A stretch of DNA of 64,000 bases, taken from contig NZ_AUDH01000006.1 of NCBI RefSeq assembly GCF_000425365.1, forward strand, positions 106,268-170,267, written 5' to 3'. The notes under the pieces are model-generated. The model did no database searches, was not told where the DNA came from, and saw only the letters and a list, made by a program, of their open reading frames with translations. This document shows positions 1 through 9,833 of the stretch, in pieces. A program made the translations under genes and the position numbers. Numbering within the stretch: the stretch's first letter is position 1; each line of letters begins with the position of its first letter. The stretch is from Rubritepida flocculans DSM 14296. Lineage in GTDB: Bacteria > Pseudomonadota > Alphaproteobacteria > Acetobacterales > Acetobacteraceae.

Positions 1-848
<848 letters not shown>

Positions 849-956
849 TGCGGGCGGCGGTCACGCCGGGCGTATCATAGGAGAAGCCGCCGGTACGGCT
901 CTGTTTCGGCGCGCCGCCGCCACGCCAACCTTGCGCGCACCAGGCCCGGCCGCCCT

Positions 957-1244
957 TCAGGACGGGGTCCGCACCCGCTCCACCCCGCCCGGGGCGGGCA
1001 GGCCGCGCGCGCGCAGGCAGCGGCGATAGGCGTTCCACTGCGCGTCCAGCAGCTCCTGCCGCAGCCGCGCCGTCAGCTCGGGGTTCTCCGGATTCGCGCG
1101 GCGGCCGATCTCGCGCACATCGGGCGCCGCCAGCGCCTCGGCGCGGCACTCGGCGTTGTCCATGGCGGGCATGGCGGGCTCGCGCGGCTGGAAGGCGGCG
1201 CAGCCGGCGAGCAGAAGGGCGAGCGGCAGGGCGAAGCGCATCAT
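957..1244 (-). CDS. small predicted lipoprotein
   Basis: A 95-residue protein starting MMRFALPLALLLAGCAAF, a clear lipoprotein signal with lipobox LAGC, so the mature protein should be lipid-anchored. The remainder (AECRAEALAAPDVREI..., then WNAYRRCLRARGLP) is polar with two further cysteines. I recognise no enzymatic domain. Its ATG overlaps the nudC stop by ATGA, so it is translated from the nudC message. An open frame continues past its stop in another phase toward 849, but I could not support it as a gene. Start is well defined by the signal peptide and overlap. Confidence 0.75.
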   Translation of the reverse strand: MMRFALPLALLLAGCAAFQPREPAMPAMDNAECRAEALAAPDVREIGRRANPENPELTARLRQELLDAQWNAYRRCLRARGLPAPGGVERVRTPS

Positions 1245-2164
1245 GCGGCGAGCCAGTCCTCGATCAGCCGGCGCGCGATGGAATCCGCGCGGGGCAGGTG
1301 GAAGCCATGGGCGGCGTGGTCGCGGATCTGCGCGCGGGTGAACCAGCGCGCGTCGCGCAGCTCCTCGGGGTCGATCTCGATCTCCTCCGAGAGCCCCTCG
1401 GCGTGGAAGCCGATCATGATGGAGGCCGGGAAGGGCCAGGGCTGCGAGGAATGATAGGCCACCGCGCCGACCCGCACGCCCGTCTCCTCCAGCACCTCGC
1501 GGCGCACCGCCTCCTCGAAGCTCTCGCCCGGCTCCACGAAGCCCGCCAGCGTCGAGTACATCATCACGTTCGGAAAGCGGTGGGAGTGGCCGAGCAGGCA
1601 GGAATCGCCGCGCACCACCAGCATGATCACGGCGGGGTCGGTGCGCGGGAAATGCTGCGCGCCGCAGCCGGTGCAGACCATGGCGTGGCCGGCGCTGCGC
1701 GGTTCGCACACCCCGCCGCAGACGCCGCAGAAACGGTGCTTCACGCGCCAGTGCATCAGGCCGCGCGCATGGGCCAGCACGCTCGCCTCGCCCTCGGGCA
1801 GCAGCCCGGCCACCGCGCGCAGGTCGGTGAAGCCGCCCATGCCGGGGGGCAGCAGCGGCAGCGGGTCATCGGCGGCCGAGCAGTCCACCGCGAAGACCGG
1901 CCGCCCCGCCCAGAGGCCGAGGAAGGCCCAGGGCCCGCCGGCCATGCGCACCGCCTCGGCGGCCTCGCGCGTCAGCAGCACGGCCTCGGGCCGGCCCTCC
2001 TCCACGCCCTTCATCAGGCTGCGCGCGCGCCAGACGGGCACGAAGAGCGCCTCCTCCGAGGCCAGGGCGGCGGCGATCCATTCCGCGTCGTCCCGCCGCT
2101 TGCCGGCGCGGTCGAGCGGGCTGCCGGTATAGACATTGGCGCGGCGGGCGGGGATGGGGCGCAT
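1241..2164 (-). CDS. nudC: NAD(H) pyrophosphatase, Nudix family
   Basis: A 307-residue NudC-type hydrolase that cleaves NADH/NAD (and can decap NAD-RNA in characterised relatives). Visible features: a zinc ribbon CGVCGGVC...CTGCG near the middle, the Nudix box in GFVEPGESFEEAVRREVLEE, and the NudC-specific SQPWPFPAS motif after it. The start MRPIPARR was chosen over an upstream ATG because the extra 24 codons are low-complexity arginine-rich and lie toward the SRP RNA promoter region. The divergent neighbour is the SRP RNA. It overlaps the downstream lipoprotein gene. Confidence 0.95.
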   Translation of the reverse strand: MRPIPARRANVYTGSPLDRAGKRRDDAEWIAAALASEEALFVPVWRARSLMKGVEEGRPEAVLLTREAAEAVRMAGGPWAFLGLWAGRPVFAVDCSAADDPLPLLPPGMGGFTDLRAVAGLLPEGEASVLAHARGLMHWRVKHRFCGVCGGVCEPRSAGHAMVCTGCGAQHFPRTDPAVIMLVVRGDSCLLGHSHRFPNVMMYSTLAGFVEPGESFEEAVRREVLEETGVRVGAVAYHSSQPWPFPASIMIGFHAEGLSEEIEIDPEELRDARWFTRAQIRDHAAHGFHLPRADSIARRLIEDWLAA

Positions 2165-2251
2165 GGCGCGCACCCTACGCCGGGCGCCGGGGCGCGCCAA
2201 TCTGGCCCGCCCCCCATGCCAGGACGGCGCGGGCATGCTATATGCGAAAAT

Positions 2252-2346
2252 GGAAGGTCGGCGCGGACGGGCTCCCCGCCAACCCGGTCAGGTCCGGAAG
2301 GAAGCAGCCGTAACGGGTTCTCGCTCGGGTCGCTGTCCGGCCTTCC
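2252..2346 (+). ncRNA. ffs: signal recognition particle RNA (4.5S)
   Basis: The conserved SRP core GGTCAGGTCCGGAAGGAAGC is at 2286-2305. The ends GGAAGGTCGG (2252-2261) and CCGGCCTTCC (2337-2346) pair to close the hairpin. The size, about 95 nt, fits the short SRP RNA of proteobacteria, which binds Ffh for membrane protein targeting. It lies directly upstream of dnaX, a common alphaproteobacterial arrangement. Exact ends are inferred from base pairing. Confidence 0.95.
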
Positions 2347-2374
2347 ACCCCTCCGCCCCGAGCGACCAGGACGC

Positions 2375-4279
2375 ATGACGAGCGAGCGCGACCGCGACGC
2401 CGGCCCCGAGGAGGGGGGCCTCCCCGAACCGCCGCCGCCCGAGGGGCCCGGCTTGTTCGGCTTCGCCGAGGCGCCCGCGCCCGCGCCCGCGCCCTCGGTG
2501 CCGCCCCCGCGCGCGGCGGCCTCGGCCGCCCAGCCCGCGCCCTACCGCGTGCTCGCGCGCAAGTATCGCCCGCAGAACTTCGACGACCTGATCGGGCAGG
2601 AAGCCCTGGTGCGCACCCTGCGCAACGCCTTCGCGCGCGGGCGGGTGCACCACGCCTTCCTGCTCACGGGCGTCCGCGGCGTGGGCAAGACCACCACCGC
2701 GCGCATCATCGCCCGCGCGCTGAACTGCATCGGCCCCGACGGCAAGGGCGGCCCCACCGCCGACCCCTGCGGCGCCTGCCCCGAATGCCAGGCCATCCTC
2801 GCCGACCGCCACCCGGACGTGATCGAGATGGACGCCGCCTCCAACCGCGGCATCGACGACGTGCGCGAGCTGCGCGAGGCGCTGCGCTTCCGCCCCGCCC
2901 AGGGCCGGCAGAAGGTGTTCATCCTCGACGAGGTCCACATGCTGACGGAGCAGGCCTTCAACGCCCTGCTCAAGTCGCTGGAGGAGCCGCCGCCCGCCAT
3001 CACCTTCATCCTCGCCACCACCGAGCTGCGCAAGGTGCCCGTCACCATCCGCAGCCGCTGCCAGACCTTCGCGCTGAAGCGCGTGCCGGAGGCGCGGCTG
3101 CGCGCGCATTTCGGCAAGGTGGCCGCGCAGGAGGGCTTCTCGGCGGAGGAGGACGCGCTCGCCATGCTCGCCCGCGCAGCCGACGGCTCGGTGCGCGACG
3201 GGCTCTCGCTGCTCGACCAGGCCATCGCGCTGGCCGGCGAGGGCGGGCTGGTCCGCGCCGAGAGCGTGCGCGAGATGCTCGGCCTCGCCGACCGCACCCT
3301 GGTCTTCGACATGCTGGAGGCGGTGATGGCGGGCGATCTGCCCGCCGCGCTGGCCCGCTTCGGCGAGGCGCATGAGCGCGGCGCGGACCCGCACTCGGTG
3401 CTGACCGACATGCTGGAGCAGGTGCACATGCTCACGCGCTTCGCCGCCATCCCGGCGCTGCGCGAGGAGCCGGGCCTGCCGGAGAACGAGCGCGTGCGCG
3501 GCGCGGCGCTGGCCGCGCGCCTCTCCGTGCCGGTGCTGACCCGCGCCTGGCAGATGCTGCTCAAGGGCATCGAGGAGGTGCGCGAGGCGCCGGACCGCCG
3601 CGCGGCGGCCGAGATGATCCTCATCCGCCTCGCGCATGTGGCGGAGATGCCCACGCCGGGCGACATCCTGAAGCGGCTCGAATCGGGCGGCGCCATGCCG
3701 GCCGGCGGCGCGCCCGCCCCCGCCCCGCCGCCGCCCGGCGGCGGGCTGCGGGCGCTGGCGGGAGGTGCGGCGCTGGCCGCGGCCCCGGCGCCGCGCCCCC
3801 CGCCCCAGCCTTCGGCCCTTCCCGGAAGCTGGCGCGAGGTGGTGGCGCTGGCCAGCGGCGGCGAGCCGCTGCTGCACGCCCATCTGCTGCACGACGTGCA
3901 CCCGGTGCGCCTCGCCCCGCCGCGCATCGAAATCCGCGTCCGCCCCCAGGCCCCGCGCGACCTCGCCGCCCAGCTCGCCGCGCTGCTCGAGGCGCGCACC
4001 GGCACGCGCTGGACGATCGCCCTCTCCAACGCGCCAGGCGCGCCCACGCTCGCCGAGCAATCCGCCGCCGCCGAGCAGGACCGCCGTGCCGCGGCCGCCC
4101 AGCACCCGATGGTGCAGGCCATCCTCGCCGCCTTCCCCGGCGCGACGCTGGACGCGGTGCGCGACGCGACGCTCGACGATTACGGCCTGGCCCCGGCCGC
4201 GCCCGAGCCCGATCTGCCGGACTTCGCGCCCCCCGACGCCACGCCCGCCTATGACGACGAACTCCCGGAGGAGGACTGA
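2375..4279 (+). CDS. dnaX: DNA polymerase III subunit gamma/tau
   Basis: A 634-residue clamp-loader ATPase. After a proline/alanine-rich N-terminal tail of about 50 residues comes YRVLARKYRPQNFDDLIGQE, Walker A GVRGVGKTT, a zinc-binding cluster with CIGPD...CGACPEC, DEVHM, and the SRC sensor (IRSRCQTF). The C-terminal third is the proline-rich linker and tau-type polymerase-binding region. An open frame extends upstream through the SRP RNA, so I chose the ATG at 2375 just after that RNA. The stop abuts the GTG of ebfC. Confidence 0.96.
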   Translation: MTSERDRDAGPEEGGLPEPPPPEGPGLFGFAEAPAPAPAPSVPPPRAAASAAQPAPYRVLARKYRPQNFDDLIGQEALVRTLRNAFARGRVHHAFLLTGVRGVGKTTTARIIARALNCIGPDGKGGPTADPCGACPECQAILADRHPDVIEMDAASNRGIDDVRELREALRFRPAQGRQKVFILDEVHMLTEQAFNALLKSLEEPPPAITFILATTELRKVPVTIRSRCQTFALKRVPEARLRAHFGKVAAQEGFSAEEDALAMLARAADGSVRDGLSLLDQAIALAGEGGLVRAESVREMLGLADRTLVFDMLEAVMAGDLPAALARFGEAHERGADPHSVLTDMLEQVHMLTRFAAIPALREEPGLPENERVRGAALAARLSVPVLTRAWQMLLKGIEEVREAPDRRAAAEMILIRLAHVAEMPTPGDILKRLESGGAMPAGGAPAPAPPPPGGGLRALAGGAALAAAPAPRPPPQPSALPGSWREVVALASGGEPLLHAHLLHDVHPVRLAPPRIEIRVRPQAPRDLAAQLAALLEARTGTRWTIALSNAPGAPTLAEQSAAAEQDRRAAAAQHPMVQAILAAFPGATLDAVRDATLDDYGLAPAAPEPDLPDFAPPDATPAYDDELPEED

Positions 4280-4603
4280 GTGAAGAATCTCGGCAACATG
4301 CTGAAGCAGGCCCAGCAGATGCAGGCGCGCATGCAGGAGATGCAGGCGCGGCTGGAGGCCATGGAGGTGGAGGGCCAGGCCGGCGGCGGCATGGTGAAGG
4401 TGACGCTGACCGGCAAGGGCGACCTGCGCCGCGTGAGCCTCGACCCCTCGCTCGTCTCCCCCGACGACCGCGAGATGCTGGAGGATCTGATCGTGGCCGC
4501 CCATGCCGACGCGAAGCAGAAGGTGGAGGCGGCCATGGCCGAGGAGATGCAGAAGGCCACCGCCGGCATGAGCCTGCCGGCCGGGATCAAGCTGCCCTTC
4601 TGA
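4280..4603 (+). CDS. ebfC: YbaB/EbfC nucleoid-associated protein
   Basis: A 107-residue YbaB/EbfC-family DNA-binding protein. The start [20 protein letters not shown] is the family's characteristic N-terminal helix, followed by the [18 protein letters not shown] beta region. It starts with GTG directly at the dnaX stop, so translation is coupled. dnaX-ebfC-recR is a conserved operon across bacteria; the protein is thought to act at the nucleoid, possibly with DNA repair. Length is typical. Confidence 0.95.
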   Translation: MKNLGNMLKQAQQMQARMQEMQARLEAMEVEGQAGGGMVKVTLTGKGDLRRVSLDPSLVSPDDREMLEDLIVAAHADAKQKVEAAMAEEMQKATAGMSLPAGIKLPF

Positions 4604-4649
4604 TGACCTCCGCGACGCCGCCGCGCGGCGGCGGAGGGCGCCTGCGCGC

Positions 4650-5246
4650 GTGAAGCCGCCCGATCCCGTCGAGCATCTGGTCGCGCAGCTCGCGCGGCTG
4701 CCCGGCATGGGCCGGCGCAGCGCGCGGCGCGCCGCGCTGAGGCTGCTCATGGAGCCCGAGCAGCGGCTGCGCCCGCTGGCCGAGGCGCTGCGCGCGGCGG
4801 CCGAGGCGGTGCGCCCCTGCACGCGCTGCGGCAATCTCGACAGCAGCGACCCCTGCCGCCTCTGCACCGATCCCGAGCGCGACCAGGGGCTGCTGTGCGT
4901 CGTCGAGGGGGTGGCCGATCTCTGGGCGCTGGAGCGCGCGCACGCCCATCACGGCGCCTATCACGTGCTCGGCGGCAGCCTCTCGGCCCTGGCCGGGGTG
5001 GGGCCGGAGGAGCTGCGCATCGCGCCGCTTCTGGCGCGCGTGGCCGAAGGCGGGGTGCGCGAGGTGATCCTCGCCCTGCCCGCCACGGTGGAGGGGCAGA
5101 GCACCGCCCATTACCTGGCCGACCGGCTGCGGCCGCTCGGCGTGGCGCTGAGCCGCCCCGCCCAGGGCATGCCGGTGGGCGGGGCGCTCGATGCGCTGGA
5201 CGAGGGGACGCTCGCCACCGCCCTGCGCGCCCGGCGCGAGGCGTGA
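4650..5246 (+). CDS. recR: recombination mediator protein RecR
   Basis: A 198-residue RecR, which with RecF/RecO helps load RecA at gaps. In order: N-terminal helix-hairpin-helix (LARLPGMGRRSARRAAL), the C4 zinc finger CTRCG...CRLC, a Toprim domain (LLCVVEGVADLWALE; HVLGGSLSALAGVGPE), and the C-terminal PVGGALDALDEGTL region. It starts with GTG at 4650; the ATG at 4603 is out of frame. A GC inverted repeat (near 4619-4635) lies in the 46-bp gap after ebfC. Confidence 0.95.
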   Translation: MKPPDPVEHLVAQLARLPGMGRRSARRAALRLLMEPEQRLRPLAEALRAAAEAVRPCTRCGNLDSSDPCRLCTDPERDQGLLCVVEGVADLWALERAHAHHGAYHVLGGSLSALAGVGPEELRIAPLLARVAEGGVREVILALPATVEGQSTAHYLADRLRPLGVALSRPAQGMPVGGALDALDEGTLATALRARREA

Positions 5247-5265
5247 GCGGCGGGGCGCGTCCCCC

Positions 5266-6240
5266 CTATCCCGCCCGCTCCGCCACCACGAGGTTGGAGA
5301 GCAGCCGCTCCGGCCGGTCGCCCGCGCCGGGCGCCTCGCGCAGTTCGCGCAGCCGGCAGCCGGTTTCGCCGATCAGGGCGAAGAGCTCGGGCTGGGGCAG
5401 CGCGTGCAGTTCCATCACGCCGCCGCGCGGCGCGGCGAAATAGGACTCCGGCTCGAACCCGTAGCCCTCGATCCAGGTGACGAGCTGGAACAGCGCGAGC
5501 CCCCCGGGCGCCAGCGCCCGCAGCGCCGCGCGCAGCAGCCACAGCGCGGCCGGCGGGGGCAGGTGCTGCAGCGTCGCGAAGCAGAGCCAGAGATCGTGCT
5601 GCGGCAGGGGCAGCGCCCGTTCCGGCCCCACCTGCACGAAGGAGAGGTTGCCGATGCCCGCCGCCCCCAGCTCCGCCGCCGCCACTCGCAGATGCGGCAG
5701 GGAGATGTCCGCCGCGACGATCCGCTCGAAATGGGGGGCGAGGTGGCGGGTGAGGCGACCCACCCCGCAGCCCTGCTCCACCACCCGGGCGAAGCGGCGG
5801 GGCGCGCGCCCGGCCCGGGCGAGCGCGGCGAGGACGGCGCGCGCCTCCGCCGCGCCGCTCGCGTCGAAGGCGGCACGGTTGGCCGCGAGATTCTCGGGCA
5901 GGAAGCGCGCCTCGGGCAGGGCGGACCAGTGCGGCGCCGCCTCGCCGATCCGCTCCCAATAGGCGCGCTGGGCGGCCAGCATGCGCGCGATGCCCGGCGC
6001 ATCGGCCTCCGCCCGCACCGCATTGGCCGGAAGGTCGAGAGGCAGCGCCTCCGGCTCGGGCGGGACGAAGCGGCGGCGGAACTCCTCGCTCTCCGTCAGC
6101 GCCTGGCCGAAGGCCCGGAGATCGGCCCAGTTCCGCCGGTGCGCGAGGATCACCTCCTCGCTCTCCGGGTCGCGCAGGAGGATGAGGCGATAGGCGAGGA
6201 TGACCTCCTCGCGGGTCAGGCCGAAGGCCTCATCCGGCAT
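5266..6240 (-). CDS. class I SAM-dependent methyltransferase with N-terminal DUF4214-like segment
   Basis: A 324-residue protein. Residues 1-50 (LTREEVILAYRLILLRDPESEE) resemble the DUF4214-like repeat seen in surface-polysaccharide glycosyltransferases. Residues about 145-250 form a Rossmann methyltransferase: VVEQGCGVGRLT (motif I), then FERIVAADIS. Its paralogue at 7590-8567 has the same architecture, and the two flank an aminotransferase. Its first 11 bp overlap the end of that gene, so all three form one leftward operon. The substrate is unknown; a sugar or peptide in cell-surface synthesis is only an inference. Confidence 0.85.
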   Translation of the reverse strand: MPDEAFGLTREEVILAYRLILLRDPESEEVILAHRRNWADLRAFGQALTESEEFRRRFVPPEPEALPLDLPANAVRAEADAPGIARMLAAQRAYWERIGEAAPHWSALPEARFLPENLAANRAAFDASGAAEARAVLAALARAGRAPRRFARVVEQGCGVGRLTRHLAPHFERIVAADISLPHLRVAAAELGAAGIGNLSFVQVGPERALPLPQHDLWLCFATLQHLPPPAALWLLRAALRALAPGGLALFQLVTWIEGYGFEPESYFAAPRGGVMELHALPQPELFALIGETGCRLRELREAPGAGDRPERLLSNLVVAERAG

Positions 6241-7558
6241 GGGCGTCCCGGATGGCGGCGGCGAAGCGGTCGAGGATCATCTCGAGCTCCGTCTCCGTGA
6301 CATTGTAGGGGGGTGCGAGGATCACATGGTCGCCGCGCCGGCCGTCTATGGTCCCGCCCATGGGGTAGCAGGCGAGGCCGCGCGCATAGGCCGCCTGCTT
6401 CACCCGCTCGTTCATGCGCAGCGCGGGGTCGAAGGGCGTCTTGCTCGCGCGGTCCTGCACCAGCTCCACCGCCCAGAACAGGCCGCGGCCGCGGATGTCG
6501 CCCACATGGGCGTGGTTGCCCAGGCGCTCGATCAGCCCCTGCTCCAGCCGCGCGCCCATGGCGCGGACATTGGCGAGCAGCCCCTCCTCCTCGATCGCCT
6601 CCTGCACCGCCAGCGCGGCGGCGCAGGCCATGGGGTGCGCCTGGTAGGTGTGGCCGTGCACGAAGGCGCCCGAGCCCGCCTCCAGCGCCGCGATGACGCG
6701 CCCATGCACGAGGATGCCGCCGATGGGCTGGTAGCCGCCGCCGAGCCCCTTCGCGATCACCTGGATGTCCGGCGCCACGCCTTCCTGCTCCCAGGCGTGC
6801 AGCGTGCCGCAGCGGCCCATGCCGCTCATCACCTCGTCGAGGATCAGCAGCGCGCCGTGCCGGTCGCAGATGGCGCGCACCTTCTCGAAATAGCCGGGCA
6901 GCGCCGCGACGCAGCCGAGCGTGGCGCCCACCACCGTCTCCGCGCAGAAGGCGATGACCGTCTCGGGGCCGAGGCGCTGGAACTCCGCCTCCAGCTCATC
7001 GGCCAGGCGCTGCACGTAGTCGGCCTCGCTCTCCTCGTCGCGGCGGTCGCGGTAGGCGTAGCAGGGCGAGACGTGGTGGAAGGCGGGCGAGAGGATGGGC
7101 TCGTAGAGCGCGCGGCGCATCATGTTCCCGCCCGCGGCCAGCGCGCCCAGCGTGTTGCCGTGATAGGACTGCCGGCGCGCGATGACGTGGCGGCGCTGCG
7201 GCTCGCCGCGCTCCACATGGTATTGCCGGGCCATCTTCAGCGCCGCCTCCATCCCCTCGCTGCCGGAGGAGACGAAATAGGCGCGGCTCAGGCCGCCCGG
7301 GGCGTGGCCGACGAGCTTCTCGGCCAGGCGCTCCGCGCTCTCGCAGGAGAAGAGGGCGGTGTGCGCGTAGGTGAGCCGTTCGAGCTGCGCGCGCAGCGCC
7401 GCCAGCACGCGCGGATGGCCATGGCCCAGGCAGGCGACGGCCGCGCCGCCCGAGCCGTCGATCACGGCATGGCCGTTCTTCTCGTGAAGCCAGATCCCCT
7501 GACCGGAGACGGCGATGGGCGGGTCGGCGCGCAGGCTGCGGTGGACGAGGTGCGACAT
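6230..7558 (-). CDS. class III PLP-dependent aminotransferase
   Basis: A 442-residue class III (omega-type) aminotransferase. Visible: SSGSEGMEAALKMARQYH (cofactor phosphate region), RRQSYHGNTLGALAAGG, LILDEVMSGMGRCG (the PLP-nitrogen Asp), and the Schiff-base lysine in IAKGLGGGYQPIG, followed by FVHGHTYQAHP. These fit the group annotated as beta-alanine/pyruvate-like or aspartate aminotransferase-family enzymes; the amine donor cannot be read from sequence. It lies between two paralogous methyltransferases and overlaps the downstream one, which suggests a shared pathway on one small molecule. Confidence 0.92.
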   Translation of the reverse strand: MSHLVHRSLRADPPIAVSGQGIWLHEKNGHAVIDGSGGAAVACLGHGHPRVLAALRAQLERLTYAHTALFSCESAERLAEKLVGHAPGGLSRAYFVSSGSEGMEAALKMARQYHVERGEPQRRHVIARRQSYHGNTLGALAAGGNMMRRALYEPILSPAFHHVSPCYAYRDRRDEESEADYVQRLADELEAEFQRLGPETVIAFCAETVVGATLGCVAALPGYFEKVRAICDRHGALLILDEVMSGMGRCGTLHAWEQEGVAPDIQVIAKGLGGGYQPIGGILVHGRVIAALEAGSGAFVHGHTYQAHPMACAAALAVQEAIEEEGLLANVRAMGARLEQGLIERLGNHAHVGDIRGRGLFWAVELVQDRASKTPFDPALRMNERVKQAAYARGLACYPMGGTIDGRRGDHVILAPPYNVTETELEMILDRFAAAIRDAHAG

Positions 7559-7589
7559 GACGCAAGCCTAGCCCGGCCCGCGCGCCGCG

Positions 7590-8567
7590 TCAGCGGCGCT
7601 TCTCGAAGGCGAAGCTGTTGGACAGGCCCCGGGCCGGGCGGCCCAGCAGGTCGTTGTCCTCGCGCACATCGCGCAGCACGAGGCCGTGCGCGGCCGCGAG
7701 GTCGAGAATCTCGGCCTGGGGCACGGCGTGCATCTCCATCTCTTCGCCCGGCGCGCCGGCCAGGTAGTCGGCGATGCGGAAGCGGTAGCCCTCGATCCAG
7801 GTCGGCGTCTGGAACACGGCCATCCCGCCCGGGCGCAGCCGCAGGAAGGCGCGCGTGAGGATGGCCATGATCACCGGCGGGGGGTTGTGCTGCAGCACGA
7901 TGCGCGAATACCAGAGGTCGCAGGGCTCGCCCGGCATCAGCGCCTCGGGCGTCACCTGCAGCAGCCGCACATGGGCGATCCCCCGCCCCGCGAGCTCCGC
8001 CGCCGCCAGGTCGAGATGCGGGCGCGAGACGTCGAGGCCGCTCACCCGCGGAAAGCGCCGGGCCAGCGCCACGGTGGCCCGCCCCACCCCGCAGCCGTAC
8101 TCCACGCAATGCTCGAACTCCGCGTGCCGGCGCCCCGCGCGCGCCAGCACCGCGTCCAGCACCTGCGCGTCCCACTCGCCCGAGGCGAAGAAGGCCTCCC
8201 GGTGCTCGGCGAAGCGCTCGGGCAGGAAGCGCTCCTCGGTCAGCACCGACCAGTGCGGGGCCGCCTCGCCCACGGCCGACCAGTAGCGCGCCACATGCGC
8301 GAGCAGCCGTTCGAGCGTCGCCGCATCGGCGCGCGTCTCGATCTCCTGCGGCGCGATGTCGAGCGGCGGGGGCGGCTGCGGCAGGGGGCCGGAAAGGCGC
8401 TGGCGGAACTCCTCGCTCGCCCGCACCGCGAGGCCGAAGGCCTCCGGGCTGGCATGGGCGCGGCGGTGGGCCTCGATCACCTCCTCGCTTTCCGGCAGGC
8501 GGCCGAGCATGAGCCGGTAGCCCAGCACCACCTCCTCGCGCGACAGCATGGGTTCAGGCTCGCTCAT
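7590..8567 (-). CDS. class I SAM-dependent methyltransferase, paralogue of the 5266-6240 gene
   Basis: A 325-residue protein with the same plan as its neighbour: an N-terminal LSREEVVLGYRLMLGRLPES segment like DUF4214, then APHWSVLTEERFLPE, then the methyltransferase core CVEYGCGVGRATVALA and SGLDVSRPHLDLAAAEL. The shared APHWS...RFLPE linker shows the pair arose by duplication. It is first in the leftward methyltransferase-aminotransferase-methyltransferase operon, with a 31-bp gap to the aminotransferase. Substrate unknown. Confidence 0.85.
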   Translation of the reverse strand: MSEPEPMLSREEVVLGYRLMLGRLPESEEVIEAHRRAHASPEAFGLAVRASEEFRQRLSGPLPQPPPPLDIAPQEIETRADAATLERLLAHVARYWSAVGEAAPHWSVLTEERFLPERFAEHREAFFASGEWDAQVLDAVLARAGRRHAEFEHCVEYGCGVGRATVALARRFPRVSGLDVSRPHLDLAAAELAGRGIAHVRLLQVTPEALMPGEPCDLWYSRIVLQHNPPPVIMAILTRAFLRLRPGGMAVFQTPTWIEGYRFRIADYLAGAPGEEMEMHAVPQAEILDLAAAHGLVLRDVREDNDLLGRPARGLSNSFAFEKRR

Positions 8568-8588
8568 GGCAAGGCGATTAGCACCGGC

Positions 8589-9833
8589 TCAGGGCGGCGT
8601 CAGCACGCCCACCGCCGCCCCCACCATGCAGGAGGCCAGGGTGGCGCAGCCGAGCGCGGGCAGGCCGAGGCGCACCACCTCCGCCCGCCGCTCGGGGCAG
8701 AGGGAGGAGAGCCCGCCCATCAGGATGCCGACCGAACCGATATTGGCGAAGCCGCACAGCGCATAGGTCAGGATCAGCCGGCTGCGCGCGTCCAGCGCCT
8801 CGGCCCCCCCTCGGGCGAAGTCGAGATAGGCGACGAACTCGTTCACCACCAGCTTCACGCCGAGCGAGGCGGCGACGGTGGCCGCCTGCTCCCCCGGCAC
8901 GCCCATCAGCCAGGCAAGAGGGCGCAGCAGCAGCCCCGCGATCTGCTGCAGCGAGACGCCGAAAAGGGGCTGCAAGGCCTCATTGGCCAGGGCCACCAGC
9001 GCCACGAAGACGATCAGCGCCGCCATGATGCCGAAGAGGAGCTGCAGCCCCTCGGCCGTGCCCTGCACCAGCGCCTCCATGGTGCTGGCGTAGCGGGGCG
9101 GCGCCTCGCCCCCGCCCCCGGTCGCGCCCTCCGCCCCGCCCGGGCGCATCAGCAGCGCCGCCAGCACCGCCGCCGGCGCGGCGATGAGCGAGGCGGTGAG
9201 GAGCTGCCCCGCCGCATCCGGCACCACGGGCGCGATGACGAGCGCATAGACGACCAGCGTGTTGCCCGAGATGGTGGCGAGCCCCGCCACCATCACGACG
9301 AACAGCTCGCTCTGCGTGAGCCGTGCGAGCCAGTGGCGGATGAGCAGCGGCGCCTCCACCATGCCCACGAACACGTTCGCCGCCACCGCGAAGCCGGCCG
9401 CCCCGCCGAGGCCGAGGCCGCGCCGCAGCAGCGCCGCAAGGCCGCGCACGATCACCGGCAGCACGCGCCAGTGATACAGCACGGCCGAGAGCGCGCCGAC
9501 GACGAGCACCAGCGGCAGCGCCTGGAAGAACAGGATGAAGGAGCTGCCGGGCGCCGTCTCGACGAAGGGCAGCGGCGCGCCGCCCAGATAGCCGAACACC
9601 AGCGCCGTGCCGCTGCGCGTGGCCCGCGCCAGCGCCTCCACCGCCCCGCCGATCACGGAAAACCCCGCGCGCAGCGCCGGCACATGCAGCAGCAGCGCCG
9701 CCAGCCCGAGCGTGCCGATCAGCCCGCCCAGCACCACCCGCGGCGAGACGCCCCGGCGGAACCCGCCCGCCGCCCAGGCGAGCAGGCAGAGCCCCACCAG
9801 CCCCGCGAGCGACTGGAGCTGGACCGCGCTCAC
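8589..9833 (-). CDS. concentrative nucleoside transporter (NupC/CNT family)
   Basis: A 414-residue inner-membrane protein with about ten hydrophobic segments. CNT family signatures are present: GTALVFGYLGG near residue 75, FAVAANVFVGMVEAPLLI in the middle, and SLGVKLVVNEFVAYLDF near residue 320. CNT proteins import nucleosides using a proton or sodium gradient. It begins with GTG overlapping the rmuC stop by GTGA, so it is co-translated with rmuC. Confidence 0.93.
   Translation of the reverse strand: MSAVQLQSLAGLVGLCLLAWAAGGFRRGVSPRVVLGGLIGTLGLAALLLHVPALRAGFSVIGGAVEALARATRSGTALVFGYLGGAPLPFVETAPGSSFILFFQALPLVLVVGALSAVLYHWRVLPVIVRGLAALLRRGLGLGGAAGFAVAANVFVGMVEAPLLIRHWLARLTQSELFVVMVAGLATISGNTLVVYALVIAPVVPDAAGQLLTASLIAAPAAVLAALLMRPGGAEGATGGGGEAPPRYASTMEALVQGTAEGLQLLFGIMAALIVFVALVALANEALQPLFGVSLQQIAGLLLRPLAWLMGVPGEQAATVAASLGVKLVVNEFVAYLDFARGGAEALDARSRLILTYALCGFANIGSVGILMGGLSSLCPERRAEVVRLGLPALGCATLASCMVGAAVGVLTPP

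Noticed and set aside
849..956. Possible short leftward reading frame after the lipoprotein stop (WCAQGWRGGGAPKQS...)
   Set aside because: It looks protein-like but lacks its own start in a sensible place; a frameshift joining it to the lipoprotein could not be supported.
1298..2374. N-terminal extension of the dnaX frame through nudC and the SRP RNA
   Set aside because: Crosses a structural RNA and a convincing opposite-strand gene; the real start is at 2375.
2375..4279. Programmed frameshift in dnaX for a gamma subunit
   Set aside because: No A-rich slippery sequence is seen; a single full-length product is adequate.
2288..4867. Long open frame (859 codons) opposite dnaX
   Set aside because: Antisense frame produced by GC-rich codon bias; dnaX on the other strand has full family motifs, and the antisense product is His/Gly/Arg-rich with no domain.
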